Under the pieces are notes generated by a model. It searched no databases, was not told the DNA's origin, and was given only the letters and a program-made list of their open reading frames with translations. This document shows, in pieces, positions 16,583-25,366 of a stretch of 40,188 nt of DNA. Origin of the DNA: Rhodovulum kholense (lineage in GTDB: Bacteria > Pseudomonadota > Alphaproteobacteria > Rhodobacterales > Rhodobacteraceae); the NCBI RefSeq assembly GCF_003053725.1, contig NZ_QAYC01000025.1:1-40188 (forward strand), in the 5' to 3' direction. Each line of letters begins with the position of its first letter. Positions within the stretch are counted from its first letter, which is position 1. A program made the position numbers and the translations under genes.

Positions 16583-18025
16583 ATGAACTCCTGGCTCCGC
16601 GATCCGCAGAAGCTCGGCCTTATCCTGATCTCGGGTCTGGCGCTTTTCTACTTCACGCAACTGCCGGTCGGCCAACTCTATCGCTTCGACGAATTTCTCA
16701 CCCTCGACCGGACGAACGGTTTTCTGCGCTTCGGAGACTGGACGACCGTCTATTCCTCGAACCTTCCGAATTTCCAGAAGCCGCCTTTGCAATACTGGAT
16801 GGGCGCGGTCTTTCTGGGTGCGGGGGTCGACGAAACCGTCGCGATCCGGATCCCGTCCTGGATCTTTTCGGTCGTCTGTCTGGTCGCGACGGCCTCGCTG
16901 GCCCGCAGCATCGCGCCCGCGCACCCCCATGCCGCGCCGGCCGCCGTGATCCTGCTGGCCAGCTCGACCGAGTTCTGGTCCCATGCCATGTCCGGCATGC
17001 TCGAGACCGGGTCGGCCGCCTTCGTCACGCTTGCCCTGCTCTTTGCGTATCGCGCCCTGAAAGAGCCCGCGAACTGGTGGTGGGTCGCGGTGGCGGTCGG
17101 TCTTGGCGCCCTGCAGAAATCGCCCGGAGCCCTTGCCGCCGTGGCCGTCTTCGTCGCCGGGGCGGCGCTGGCCGCGCGGCTTCGGGGCGTGGCCTTGCCC
17201 GGCCTGAGGTCCCGGATCTTTCCGGTCGCGGGTCTTCTGGCGCTGTGCCTCGCCGCCGCCTGGCCGCTGCTGCAGATCCTGTTGCACGGATCTGCGGCCA
17301 TCCGATCGGCCGTCGACAACGAACTGATCGGCCGGTTTTCCCCCGACGCAACCTCCGGGATGCGCGGTTTCGGTGATGTCTGGGGGATCGTGATCCGCGA
17401 CGAACCCTTCCTTAGGCTCGGGGCCATCGCCGGGCTTTTCGTCTTGCCGACGCTCTTGCGCGACCCGCGGCTCTTCGGCTTCACGGCGGTGGTGCTGGGA
17501 TATGTCGCCAGCATCGTTCTGGCCGGGGGCGCGGTCTATCCGCGCTATACCCTGAACCTCGTCCCCTTGTTCTGCGCGGTCGTGGCGGTCTGGATCTTTC
17601 AGTCGCGGGCACGGTTGCGCCGGAAATGGATCTTGACCGGGATCATGTCGTTGCTGCTTCTGGGGCCGCTGAAACCCGCCATCCTGGTGTCCGGGCAATC
17701 GGCCCGCGATCAGGCCGCGCAATCGACCGTGCTGCCGACCGTGGGCATGCAGCTTCAGGACGACGAAACGCTGGTCGTCTGCGGCTGGGACAGAAAGACC
17801 CGTTTCTCTCCGGGTGCGGTGTCGTTCTATGCCTCGAACGGACGGCCGTTTGTCTATCTCGCGCATAAGGAAGACCTTGGCCCGAAGCTGAGCGCCCTGA
17901 CGGGGCGGCAGATCCGAGGCGTGTGTTCGTCCGCGTCCTTTGCGGAACTGAACGCGGCCTTCGGAACCGCCGAAGTCGTCGAGCGTCTTGCTCCCGACTA
18001 CGTGGTCTTCACCCTGCGACCGTAA
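16583..18025 (+). CDS. membrane glycosyltransferase (ArnT/PMT type, GT-C fold)
   Basis: 480-residue integral membrane protein with about ten or more hydrophobic segments. The N-terminal loop after helix 1 has the acidic pair region FDEFLTLDRT, and the next loop has the QKPPLQYWMGAVFLG motif of PMT-type polyprenol-phosphate-sugar transferases. It would transfer a sugar from a lipid carrier to lipid A, a glycan or a protein on the periplasmic side. ATG 16583 is preceded by GAGGA. It stands alone on the plus strand; the epimerase at 21185 makes an envelope glycan role plausible but not proven. Confidence 0.75.
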   Translation: MNSWLRDPQKLGLILISGLALFYFTQLPVGQLYRFDEFLTLDRTNGFLRFGDWTTVYSSNLPNFQKPPLQYWMGAVFLGAGVDETVAIRIPSWIFSVVCLVATASLARSIAPAHPHAAPAAVILLASSTEFWSHAMSGMLETGSAAFVTLALLFAYRALKEPANWWWVAVAVGLGALQKSPGALAAVAVFVAGAALAARLRGVALPGLRSRIFPVAGLLALCLAAAWPLLQILLHGSAAIRSAVDNELIGRFSPDATSGMRGFGDVWGIVIRDEPFLRLGAIAGLFVLPTLLRDPRLFGFTAVVLGYVASIVLAGGAVYPRYTLNLVPLFCAVVAVWIFQSRARLRRKWILTGIMSLLLLGPLKPAILVSGQSARDQAAQSTVLPTVGMQLQDDETLVVCGWDRKTRFSPGAVSFYASNGRPFVYLAHKEDLGPKLSALTGRQIRGVCSSASFAELNAAFGTAEVVERLAPDYVVFTLRP

Positions 18026-18250
18026 TGCACCGCGGGGCGGTTCCGCATGTCGAAGATAGGCCGCCGGGGCGCTTCCTGCCTGGCCAATATGACCGGCTGA
18101 TGGTGTGACGCTTGGGTGACAGACCTCCGGGCCCGCTTTGACCGGCGGCGATCCCGTTTTGCAATCGAGCGGGCGCTGCCCGGACCGCGTTGCGAGCGTC
18201 CGACTCGAACCGTGCCGGGATCTGGCAAATTCCGCAGGTGGCCGGGCCGA

Positions 18251-19252
18251 TCAGTTCAGCGTCTTGCAGCAGCGAAATCCGAGGTGGTAATTCTCGTGGC
18301 TTGCCGGGCTCATCACCCGTGCGCCGTGCCAGAAGGGCGCGCGCCAGCGGCACCAGTCGGGATGCGCGCGATACTTGTCCCAGATGAACCAGGACCCTTT
18401 CATCTCTGTAACGCCAAGCCGCGTGCTGCCCGTGCTGGCCATCTGGTCGGGGGCGAGCGGCAGGTTCATGTGTTCGGCGGCGTTGCCGTTGATGTCATAG
18501 ACCTTCAGCGGGCTGGTGCAGCCGTTGAAACTGCCGGTCGGGTAGGTGTTGGACCCGCAATTGCCGAACCCGCCGCCGGGACAGGTCGGGCTTTTCACGC
18601 TGTCCTGCGCACAGACCCCCGTGCGGAAGGCCGGGCCATAGCTCCAGCTGGCGGAGCTTTGGTATTTGGCGTTATGCGCGGCCCGCATCCGGTTGACGGC
18701 GCCCGAGTCCGACTGGCCGCGAGCGAGGTCGAAGCGGTAGTCGGGCGGTTCCAGTGCACCGGCGCAGGCGCCTTCCCATTCATGCGCGTCGCACAGCCGC
18801 TTGCCTTCTGCGGCGCAGATCTCGGCGGCCTCCTTGGCCTTCACCCAGACCACCGGGTAGCTGCACGGAATATTGGGATATTCGAACTGGTCGATACAGG
18901 CCTTCGCGTCATCGGGTCGTTCGGTCCGGGGATCGTAAAGCGGAGCCATGTATTTGGCGCCGCAAATCTTTTCGAACCGCTTGTCGGCATAGGCGGCCAG
19001 CGCATTGCCGCCGGCGCGGGAATTGCACTCTTCGCGGGTCATGGCGTGGCGGGTGATAGCCGGATTGCCCTGCCCCAGAACCCGCGAGCGCGCAAAGATC
19101 TGCTGGATCCGCTCGATTGCCGGGCCGCTGACGCCGCGCGCCGATTGCAGTTCGCGAAAGAGTTGGGCATTCGAGTCGGCCAGGCTTTGCGCGGTGCCGG
19201 GTGTCGCGGCAAGGGCCAGCCAGATCGTGAGGAGGCCCAGAATGCGGATCAT
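18251..19252 (-). CDS. exported SUMF1/formylglycine-generating-enzyme-like protein
   Basis: 333 residues. The N-terminus MIRILGLLTIWLALAATPGT is a signal peptide with likely cleavage after AQS or TAQ. The rest resembles the FGE-sulfatase (SUMF1) fold: KRLCDAHEWEGACAG, the DINGNAAEHMN motif (usual form GNVWEW) and the C-terminal GFRCCK. It is unusually cysteine-rich for this family. Catalytic FGE activity cannot be assumed; many such domains only bind ligands. Its start overlaps the stop of the upstream gene by 4 bases (ATGA), so the two exported proteins are co-expressed and may work together. Confidence 0.75.
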   Translation of the reverse strand: MIRILGLLTIWLALAATPGTAQSLADSNAQLFRELQSARGVSGPAIERIQQIFARSRVLGQGNPAITRHAMTREECNSRAGGNALAAYADKRFEKICGAKYMAPLYDPRTERPDDAKACIDQFEYPNIPCSYPVVWVKAKEAAEICAAEGKRLCDAHEWEGACAGALEPPDYRFDLARGQSDSGAVNRMRAAHNAKYQSSASWSYGPAFRTGVCAQDSVKSPTCPGGGFGNCGSNTYPTGSFNGCTSPLKVYDINGNAAEHMNLPLAPDQMASTGSTRLGVTEMKGSWFIWDKYRAHPDWCRWRAPFWHGARVMSPASHENYHLGFRCCKTLN

Positions 19253-21018
19253 GGCAACGGCTCCTTGCGCATCAGGTAAAAGAAGTCGCGGTTGTCCGGG
19301 AAGCCGATGAAGCGCGGAATGACATGGCCGTCGCGGCTTTTCTCGTCGATCCGGCTCATGCCGGCGACCAGATGGCGCGCGTCGATGCCGCCGCCCTTTT
19401 CCGGGGTGTAAAGCGCCATGTAGGTGTGCTCGATGGCGTTCATGTCCAGCAGCATGGCATAGTCGCAGCCATAGGCCTGGAAGGTGCGGGCCATGGCCGA
19501 GGGCGTGGCGGTCGAGAACCAGCCATAGATCAGGAACTGGCGGCCGGCCGCGGTCTTCATGCAGGCCCCGGCGCGAAGCGTCCGGAGATCGGCATTGGCC
19601 GAGCCCGACCAGTTGCCCGCCCCCCATTGCCGGACCAGCGGGCCGACCACGCCGTTTCCGGTCGCGGGGTCGCGTTCGATGATCGGCACGCCATTCTGCC
19701 GGGCAAAGCGGATCTGCGGCAGCAGCGCATTGTCGGCCTCGGTCCAGGTCTTCATGCCGACGGTGCCGTCATCCAGAACGAAAAGCGTCGAGAGCCCGGG
19801 CTGCAGGCTGCTGAGGACGGTCCCCTGCACGACAAAGCCGTAGTGGTGGCCATTGTTGAACCCGGCCATCGGCCCGAAACGGAAGGCACCATGGTCGCGC
19901 TTGAACCCACCCGTAAAGGTGGCTGCGATCCGGCGGGCCTCTTGGGGGTTGACCATGCCCATGGTCGCCAGCGGGCGCGCGGTGTCGAACCCGTCCGGGC
20001 CGGGCAGGGTCCAGCTTCGGCCCGCCCCCGAGGGACGCGAGGACCATTCGAGCCGGGGGTGTTCGGTTCCGGTTTCGTAGCCGATGTCGAAATTCGTCAT
20101 GTCGAAGGCCACGAGATAGACATCCGCCCGAGACTCGACCCCGTCGAGCGCGTTCGTCTCGCCCCGGCGCCCGAGGATTTCGGGGCTGATCATGCGCGGC
20201 TGCAGGGCCGAGGCATAGATGCCCGGCGCGCCGCGCACGGCATACCAGGCGCCCATCTCCATGCGTTCGGGGGTGGCGCCGACAAGGCTGAAGGTCATCG
20301 TCGTGTACATGACCGGGAAATCGCGAAGGTCAGCCCGGCCCAGCATTCGGTTGACCTCGCCGGGATCGGCGCCGGCCAGGACCTCGCCGCTGGCGAGATA
20401 GCGGTCCTTGTAAAGCGTGTCCTTGACGAAGCCGACGAGGGATTCCCCGAACCACACGTTGTCGCGCAGGAATTCGGCTGTCCGTTCAAGATTGGTGCGC
20501 GCCCCCGAAACCGGGTTGCGCAGATAAAGCTGGCCGTCGCAGATCGGCGCGAAGGGCAGACCCGAGGTGCGGGCGTCGGACAATTCGGGCGTCGCCACCG
20601 TCCAGGGCCGGCACTTGATCCGGGTCTGGCCCTCGGTCAGCAGGATCGCCGGAACCGGATCGTCGCTGAGCGCGACATCGCGGGTCAGCGGATCCGGGTT
20701 TTCCAGGTGATAGGCTTCGCTCCTCTGGCCGGGGCGGTCGATTTCCAGCAGGAACCAGCCATTGGCATACGGGTTGAGCGAGGTCAGCCGGACCCGGGTG
20801 CCATCGCGCGACAGGGCGGTCTGCGAGGCACGAAGCCCCTGCAACTCGACCACCGATTTCGCGCGGGGGGCCTGGGCGTCGGCATTCTGGATCGCCAGCC
20901 TGACGGCGCCCGGATGCGGAATGGTCTGGCCCGTAACTGCGGTCGGGGGAACAGCCATCGCCGCCGCGCAGGCAAGGGCGCGGAACGTCTGGGCGGCAGT
21001 CTGAAAATACGCGGTCAT
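19249..21018 (-). CDS. exported NAGPA-like protein (phosphodiester glycosidase fold), function unknown
   Basis: 589 residues. A Sec-type start (FRALACAAAMAVPPTAVTGQ) points to export. The C-terminal half has a pattern like the NAGPA/phosphodiester glycosidase domain: TFTGGFKRDHGAFR, a hydrophobic strand IYGWFSTATPSAMARTFQAY and GCDYAMLLDMNAIEHTYM, in place of the usual G-x-x-x-ALNLDGGGS. The Gly-rich catalytic loop is therefore not conserved. The N-terminal 250 residues are beta-rich and unrecognised. It is coupled to the SUMF1-like gene. The family assignment is tentative. Confidence 0.6.
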   Translation of the reverse strand: MTAYFQTAAQTFRALACAAAMAVPPTAVTGQTIPHPGAVRLAIQNADAQAPRAKSVVELQGLRASQTALSRDGTRVRLTSLNPYANGWFLLEIDRPGQRSEAYHLENPDPLTRDVALSDDPVPAILLTEGQTRIKCRPWTVATPELSDARTSGLPFAPICDGQLYLRNPVSGARTNLERTAEFLRDNVWFGESLVGFVKDTLYKDRYLASGEVLAGADPGEVNRMLGRADLRDFPVMYTTMTFSLVGATPERMEMGAWYAVRGAPGIYASALQPRMISPEILGRRGETNALDGVESRADVYLVAFDMTNFDIGYETGTEHPRLEWSSRPSGAGRSWTLPGPDGFDTARPLATMGMVNPQEARRIAATFTGGFKRDHGAFRFGPMAGFNNGHHYGFVVQGTVLSSLQPGLSTLFVLDDGTVGMKTWTEADNALLPQIRFARQNGVPIIERDPATGNGVVGPLVRQWGAGNWSGSANADLRTLRAGACMKTAAGRQFLIYGWFSTATPSAMARTFQAYGCDYAMLLDMNAIEHTYMALYTPEKGGGIDARHLVAGMSRIDEKSRDGHVIPRFIGFPDNRDFFYLMRKEPLP

Positions 21019-21060
21019 GATGTCGTCTTAGGCAACCGCTCTAAACAAATAGTATTCGCG

Positions 21061-21098
21061 AAACAGGATTGTCTCTGAGCCGGAAACCCTTCCTGTTT
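21061..21098. repeat. 8-bp inverted repeat upstream of the NAGPA-like gene
   Basis: AAACAGGA (21061-21068) and TCCTGTTT (21091-21098) are exact inverted repeats with a 22-base loop, 43 bases before the start at 21018. It could be an operator or a weak hairpin. Confidence 0.45.
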
Positions 21099-21134
21099 TC
21101 AGGTAACCACGCAGGCCTTCGCCCGGCAAGGGGC

Positions 21135-21155
21135 AACGGCAGGAACCCTGCCGTT
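21135..21155. terminator. strong hairpin downstream of the epimerase gene
   Basis: The arms AACGGCAGG (21135-21143) and CCTGCCGTT (21147-21155) make a perfect 9-bp stem with a 3-base loop, 30 bases beyond the epimerase stop. On the plus strand it is followed by TT and more pyrimidines; on the minus strand the T content after the stem is weaker. It probably ends epimerase transcription. Confidence 0.6.
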
Positions 21156-21184
21156 TTCCGTTCCTTTCCTGCGGATTGCGGTTT

Positions 21185-22195
21185 TCAGGACGCGTGGTTC
21201 GCCTGAAACCAGTCCACGAACCGGGCGACGCCCTCGCGCATCGGCGTCTTCGGGCGATAGCCGGTCAGGCGCTGCAGCAGCGAGGCATCGGCCCAGGTGG
21301 CCGGAACGTCCCCCGGCTGCATGTCCATGTAGTTGCGGATCGCCGGCGTTCCGAGCTCCGATTCGAGCGCGTCGATAAAGTCAAGCAGCCGCACCTTCTC
21401 GGAATTGCCGATATTGACCACCCGGAACGGGGCGACCGGGCTCAGGCTGTCGCCCTCGGGCACGCGGCCGTCGGCGGGCCGTTCGGGGACGGCGTCCATC
21501 AGCAGGCGGATGCCGCGCACCAGGTCGGTGACATAGGTGAAATCCCGATACATGTCGCCGTGATTGTAGATGTCGATGGGCTCGCCTCGGACGATGCGGC
21601 TGGCGAACTTGATCGGCGCCATGTCGGGACGGCCCCAGGGCCCGTAGACCGTGAAGAAGCGGAACATCGTGGTCGGCAGATCGTGCAGGTGGGCATAGGC
21701 ATGGCCCATCGCCTCGGTCGCCTTCTTCGTTGCCGCATAGATCGTCAGCGGCAGGTCGGCCTTCTGGGTTTCGGTAAAGGGCATCTCGGTATTGGCGCCA
21801 TAGACCGACGAGGTCGAGGCCATCATCAGATGCCGGACCGACTGGCGCCGGGCGGCTTCCATCACGTTGAAGGTGCCGACGAGGTTCGAGTCGACATAGG
21901 CGCGCGGGTTGTCGAGGCTGTAGCGAACGCCAGCCTGGGCCGCGAGATGGACGATGATGTCGGGGCGAAAGCCGTCGACGGCCTGCGACAGGGCGTCGTT
22001 ATCCTCCAGCATCGCCTCGGTCATCGCAAAGCCCGCTCGGCCTTCAAGCTGCGCCAGGCGGCGGCGCTTGAGCGAAACGTCGTAATAGTCGGTCATGCCG
22101 TCATAGCCATGCACGGTCATGCCTTCCGCCAGCAGAAGATCGGCGAGGTGGAACCCGATGAAGCCGGCCGTGCCGGTAATGAAGACGCGGGTCAT
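21185..22195 (-). CDS. NAD-dependent UDP-sugar epimerase (UDP-glucuronate 4-epimerase type)
   Basis: 336-residue short-chain epimerase. The NAD motif TGTAGFIG is at residues 7-14, the active-site YxxxK is Tyr153-Lys157 (YAATK), with Ser in the STSSVYG segment. The DGMTDYYDVSLKRRRLAQLE stretch is typical of enzymes interconverting UDP-glucuronate and UDP-galacturonate, which feed capsule, LPS or exopolysaccharide. It is a single gene; ATG 22195 directly follows a purine-rich stretch. Other 4-epimerases share most motifs, so the exact sugar is an inference. Confidence 0.88.
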   Translation of the reverse strand: MTRVFITGTAGFIGFHLADLLLAEGMTVHGYDGMTDYYDVSLKRRRLAQLEGRAGFAMTEAMLEDNDALSQAVDGFRPDIIVHLAAQAGVRYSLDNPRAYVDSNLVGTFNVMEAARRQSVRHLMMASTSSVYGANTEMPFTETQKADLPLTIYAATKKATEAMGHAYAHLHDLPTTMFRFFTVYGPWGRPDMAPIKFASRIVRGEPIDIYNHGDMYRDFTYVTDLVRGIRLLMDAVPERPADGRVPEGDSLSPVAPFRVVNIGNSEKVRLLDFIDALESELGTPAIRNYMDMQPGDVPATWADASLLQRLTGYRPKTPMREGVARFVDWFQANHAS

Positions 22196-22274
22196 GCGAG
22201 CCCTTCCCGGTTCAAGGATTGTGCCGCCTGTCTAGAGCGCTGCACCGGCAAGGGAAAGGGGGAGAGCCAAGCTC

Positions 22275-22284
22275 GGGGGGGGGG
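22275..22284 (+). repeat. G10 homopolymer tract
   Basis: Ten consecutive G's in the gap between the epimerase start and the H-NS-like gene stop, about 80 bases upstream of the epimerase start. Such tracts slip during replication and could alter promoter spacing; they are also prone to sequencing error. Confidence 0.65.
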
Positions 22285-22437
22285 CGCTTTGTCGATTTGA
22301 CCCCGAGCCCGCTTAGCCCGTTTGCGGTCGTCCATGTTCCCCCGGGCGGAGGCTCCGGCCGGGTCGCCATCGGCGAAGCTTCGGCCAGGCAGGTCCCGGG
22401 GCGGGCGCCATCCCGGCGCCGCACCCCAGGGGAGAGG

Positions 22438-22749
22438 TCAGGCGATGGCGAAATCCTCGAGACTGGCGCCTTTCGACAAAGCCTCTTCCAGCCAGCGCGG
22501 ACGGCGTCCGCGGCCGCTCCAGGTTTCGGCGGGATTTTCGGGATTGCGATATTTCGCCGTGGGTTTCACCCGGCGCGCCTTCTTGCCCAGTATATCGTCC
22601 AGGGAGTAACCCATTTCCTTGGCGGTTGCCTCAAGAACTGCGCGGGCCTTTGCCTTCTCGCGTTCGTGAAAAGAAGAGATCGCGGTGTCGACGTCCTTGC
22701 GGAGTTCCTTGAGTTCCTTGAGCGAGAGGGTTTCCAGGTCTTTTGGCAT
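22438..22749 (-). CDS. H-NS/HvrA-family nucleoid-associated regulator
   Basis: 103-residue DNA-binding protein. The N-terminal half is a charged helical oligomerisation region (LETLSLKELKELRKDVDTAI), and the C-terminus has the H-NS DNA-binding motif YRNPENPAETWSGRGRRPRW. Size and layout match HvrA of Rhodobacter, which modulates photosynthesis and nitrogen genes, and other short alphaproteobacterial H-NS proteins. Start MPKDLETLS at 22749 fits the family; earlier in-frame codons do not. A long AT-rich leader lies upstream. It could silence AT-rich acquired DNA such as the island at 2953-6780. Confidence 0.9.
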   Translation of the reverse strand: MPKDLETLSLKELKELRKDVDTAISSFHEREKAKARAVLEATAKEMGYSLDDILGKKARRVKPTAKYRNPENPAETWSGRGRRPRWLEEALSKGASLEDFAIA

Positions 22750-23222
22750 CTCGGTTTTCCTTCGATCGAGTGGGGATCGGCTGTTAGTCGTCTGCAATGG
22801 CGGGACTTTGTACCGAGAAATTGTCTTTGCCAAGAGCGAAATGGCTGCCCAGGCGGATTTTAAGCCGTGCCGTGTTTTCGGCCTCTTTAAAAGCGGAATT
22901 TCGCCCGGCCCCGTCTATTAATAAATTGATTGCGTCGATGCGTATACTAATTGATCAAGCGAAGTTCCGCCATCCGGAACCGGCCTGCTCAGCAAGAATT
23001 GAATCGACCTCTGCATTCCAGCCCTTCGAGGCGGGTATTTCCGGAACGTTCGCCGCAGGGGGGCATCGTCCGTTGCACTGCAGGCGCAAATATGATGACC
23101 TTTATAGGTGCAGTGTGCCGGTTTTTCAGTTGGCAAGACGTCGGGCGGCGTGCGCCGGTCCCGGAAAGCTAGGGCTAGGGAAAAGATCCCGAAATTCGGA
23201 ACAACGCGGCGTGCCGCGGGCG
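22750..23222. other. AT-rich upstream region of the H-NS-like gene
   Basis: No gene is supported here. The part at 22890-22970 is among the most AT-rich in the window (runs such as TCTATTAATAAATTGATTGC) and is probably the promoter of the minus-strand H-NS-like gene. From about 23000 to 23220 nothing recognisable is seen. Confidence 0.5.
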
Positions 23223-23834
23223 TCAGATCACGCCGCGGCAGCGCGCCAGGGATGTCGCCTGCGACGTCGTGGCGGCGCCGAGCTTGCGCTTGGCATTGGC
23301 CAGACGGGCCTTCACTGCGCTCATCGAGATGTCGAGCTCGGCCGAGATCTCCTTCAGGCGCAGGCCATCGGCCTGCATCCGAAGCGCCTCGGTCTCGGCG
23401 CGGGTCAGGGGGCGTTCCCCGGACTCGGATACGTGCAGGCGGGTGACGATGCCCAGAAGCTCGGCCATTTCCGTCGGGCCATAGGCGCGATCCGACCGGG
23501 CGAAGGTGCCATAACTGCGCCGTCCCGAGTCGCCTGGCCGCATTACCGAGACCACGGCCCCAAAGCGCAGTCCGAAGGCGGCGGCCTGTCCGAAGACGTC
23601 GGAAGGATCGTCATGGGCCAGCGCCGCTCAGGGCGTGACGCCGGTGCGCGCATAGACCCAGCGGAAAACGGGGTCCTGCACGATAAGTCCGCTGCGCGCA
23701 TAGTAATCCGTCCAGTCTCCGGGCAGGCGGTTGATTTCCTGGGCGGGATAGGCGAACCCGAGCCGCAGCCCGACATAGAACCCTGCGGGGGCAAGCGTGG
23801 CGAGACGGTCGGTCAGTTTCTTGCGAAGATCCAT
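23223..23834 (-). pseudogene. LuxR-family regulator interrupted by an in-frame TGA
   Basis: Read through, the gene encodes about 203 residues: an N-terminal autoinducer-binding-type domain (APAGFYVGLRLGFAYP, then DWTDYYARSGLIVQDPVFRW) and a C-terminal LuxR/GerE helix-turn-helix (LTRAETEALRMQADGLRLKE, then a run ending VKARLANAKRKLGA). Codon 69 is TGA (complement of 23628-23630). The frame is otherwise continuous on both sides (RTGVTP, stop, AALAHDDPSDVFGQAAAFGL), and the partner gene has Trp at the matching place (TGAIHW), so a TGG to TGA change is the simplest explanation. The product would lack its DNA-binding domain. It is divergent from a sensor-only homologue. Confidence 0.85.
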
Positions 23835-23905
23835 CGGCTATACATCTGGTCGGGAAGGGCTTGAACTATGCGGCGCTTTGGTAGCAGGAGCAGCGCCGGA
23901 TTTCC

Positions 23906-24415
23906 ATGGGCGTTTGCGAGGCGCGGCGGATGTCGATGAACAGGGTAAGCAAGGCCGCCGAACTGCTGGGGGCGCTGCGGCAAAGCTGCGACACCGGTTT
24001 CGTGGCGGCACTGCATATCCGCTTTACCCGCCCGCTGGTGATGTACCGGACCTATCCGCAGGCCTGGTGCGATCACTACGACCTGAACGGGCTGGTGGTC
24101 AGCGATCCGTCGGTCCGCTGGGGGTTCTGCAATACCGGGGCCATTCACTGGGACGATACCGCGCTTGACGACCCGGCCGGCGTGATCGCCGCCGCGCGGT
24201 CCTTTGGCGTGGCCAATGGCGTGACGGTCTCGGTCGGTCCCGCGACCTCGCGAAGCCTGGCCGGGCTCTCGCGCGCGTCGGGGCGGTTCGGCGCGGCCGA
24301 GGTGCAGCATCTGGTCGGTCTGGTCGAGACCCTGCATCTGGTCCTGGACGGGATCGAGGACGAGGATGGTCCCGAACTTCGGGCGCTCCGCGCGCTCGGC
24401 GGTCCCGCCGCCTGA
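23906..24415 (+). CDS. autoinducer-binding-domain protein without HTH
   Basis: Up to 169 residues. FVAALHIRFTRPLVMYRTYP, then a DHYDLNGLVVSDPSVRWGFC segment with the W/Y/D pattern of LuxR signal-binding domains; TGAIHWDD and VANGVTVSVGP follow. The protein ends after this domain (GPAA, stop at 24415), so it cannot bind DNA by itself. ATG codons at 23930 or 23936 may be the real start. It faces the broken LuxR gene across 71 bases and lies upstream of the fabI operon. Such pairs of full and sensor-only LuxR proteins occur in Rhodobacteraceae. It may form heterodimers with, or compete with, its partner. Confidence 0.75.
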   Translation: MGVCEARRMSMNRVSKAAELLGALRQSCDTGFVAALHIRFTRPLVMYRTYPQAWCDHYDLNGLVVSDPSVRWGFCNTGAIHWDDTALDDPAGVIAAARSFGVANGVTVSVGPATSRSLAGLSRASGRFGAAEVQHLVGLVETLHLVLDGIEDEDGPELRALRALGGPAA

Positions 24416-24496
24416 AAGCGCCCGGCACGCGAAGGCCGCAGGGCGGCCCGCGCCTTTTCCACCCCCTGCCACAGCTTTGTCATCGTCGCCGGTTAC

Positions 24497-24561
24497 GCTG
24501 CGGGTGCAAAGAGATCCGAAGCGCGCTATGCTGCAGGTGCAAAGGCGCTGCGGCTGCAAGG
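24497..24561 (+). promoter_or_regulatory. three 15-bp TGC-rich direct repeats, candidate PhaR-type operator
   Basis: GCTGCGGGTGCAAAG (24497-24511), GCTGCAGGTGCAAAG (24530-24544) and GCTGCGGCTGCAAGG (24547-24561) share CTGC-N4-GCAA. The spacing between starts is 33 and 17 bases. PhaR, the polyhydroxybutyrate-sensing repressor of related bacteria, is reported to bind CTGC-N3-4-GCAG, one base different. The last repeat ends 29 bases before the fabI-like start. Confidence 0.6.
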
Positions 24562-24590
24562 GCAGGCCCGCGGCGGTACAGGGAGCACGC

Positions 24591-25355
24591 ATGTTTTCAC
24601 TGGAAGGCCAGACGGCACTGATCGTCGGGATCGCGAACGACAAGTCCATCGCCTGGGGCTGCGCCCGTGCGCTGCGCGCGCAGGGAGCCCGGATCGCGGT
24701 TACCTATCTCAATGACAAGGCAGAACCTTTCGTCCGGCCGCTGGCCGAGGAGATCGGCGCCGAGATTTTCCTGCCGCTCGATGTGCGCAACGAGACCGAG
24801 ATGGATACCGTCTTCGCCGAGATCGGGGCGCGCTGGGGGCGGCTCGACACGGTGGTGCATTCGATTGCCTTCTGCCCGCGCGATGACCTGCATGGCCGCG
24901 TTGTCGACTGTTCGGCCGAAGGCTTCTCGCTGGCGATGGACATTTCGGTACACTCTTTCCTTAGAATGATTCGGAGAGCGGAGGCGCTGATGCCCGCCGG
25001 GGGCACCTGCATGACCGTGTCCTTTGCCGGGGCGACGCGCGTGGTCGAACACTATAATGTCATGGGCCCGGTCAAGGCCGCCCTTGAATCGACGGTGCGC
25101 TATGCCGCCGCCGAACTGGGGCCGAAGGGCATTTCGGTGCATGCGCTCTCGCCCGGGCCGCTGGCGACGCGGGCGGCTTCGGGGATCGCGGAATTCGACG
25201 AACTGCTCGATGCGGCGGCCGAGCGGGCGCCGACCCATCACCTGGCCACCATCGAGGATGTCGGGGCCTATTGCGCGTTTCTCGCCAGCCGCGAGGCGTC
25301 CAACGTGACGGGGGGCGTTCACGCCATCGACGGCGGCTATTCGATCATCGGCTGA
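24591..25355 (+). CDS. fabI: enoyl-ACP reductase (FabI family)
   Basis: 254-residue short-chain dehydrogenase/reductase. The FabI nucleotide site [16 protein letters not shown] is at residues 13-28, the catalytic Tyr155 and Lys162 have the FabI spacing (YNVMGPVK), and the C-terminus reads [14 protein letters not shown]. FabI reduces enoyl-ACP (or enoyl-CoA in some members) with NAD(P)H. ATG 24591 has GGGAG in front. It heads a six-gene operon, 11 bases before the DUF3141 gene, which suggests a specialised reductase acting on operon-specific acyl substrates; being the cell's only fabI is also possible. Confidence 0.88.
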   Translation: MFSLEGQTALIVGIANDKSIAWGCARALRAQGARIAVTYLNDKAEPFVRPLAEEIGAEIFLPLDVRNETEMDTVFAEIGARWGRLDTVVHSIAFCPRDDLHGRVVDCSAEGFSLAMDISVHSFLRMIRRAEALMPAGGTCMTVSFAGATRVVEHYNVMGPVKAALESTVRYAAAELGPKGISVHALSPGPLATRAASGIAEFDELLDAAAERAPTHHLATIEDVGAYCAFLASREASNVTGGVHAIDGGYSIIG

Positions 25356-25366
25356 AGGAGACGACC

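Noticed and set aside
22900-22960. TTGAT half-sites in the AT-rich region as a possible FNR box
   Set aside because: The second half-site (ATCAA at the right spacing) is missing.
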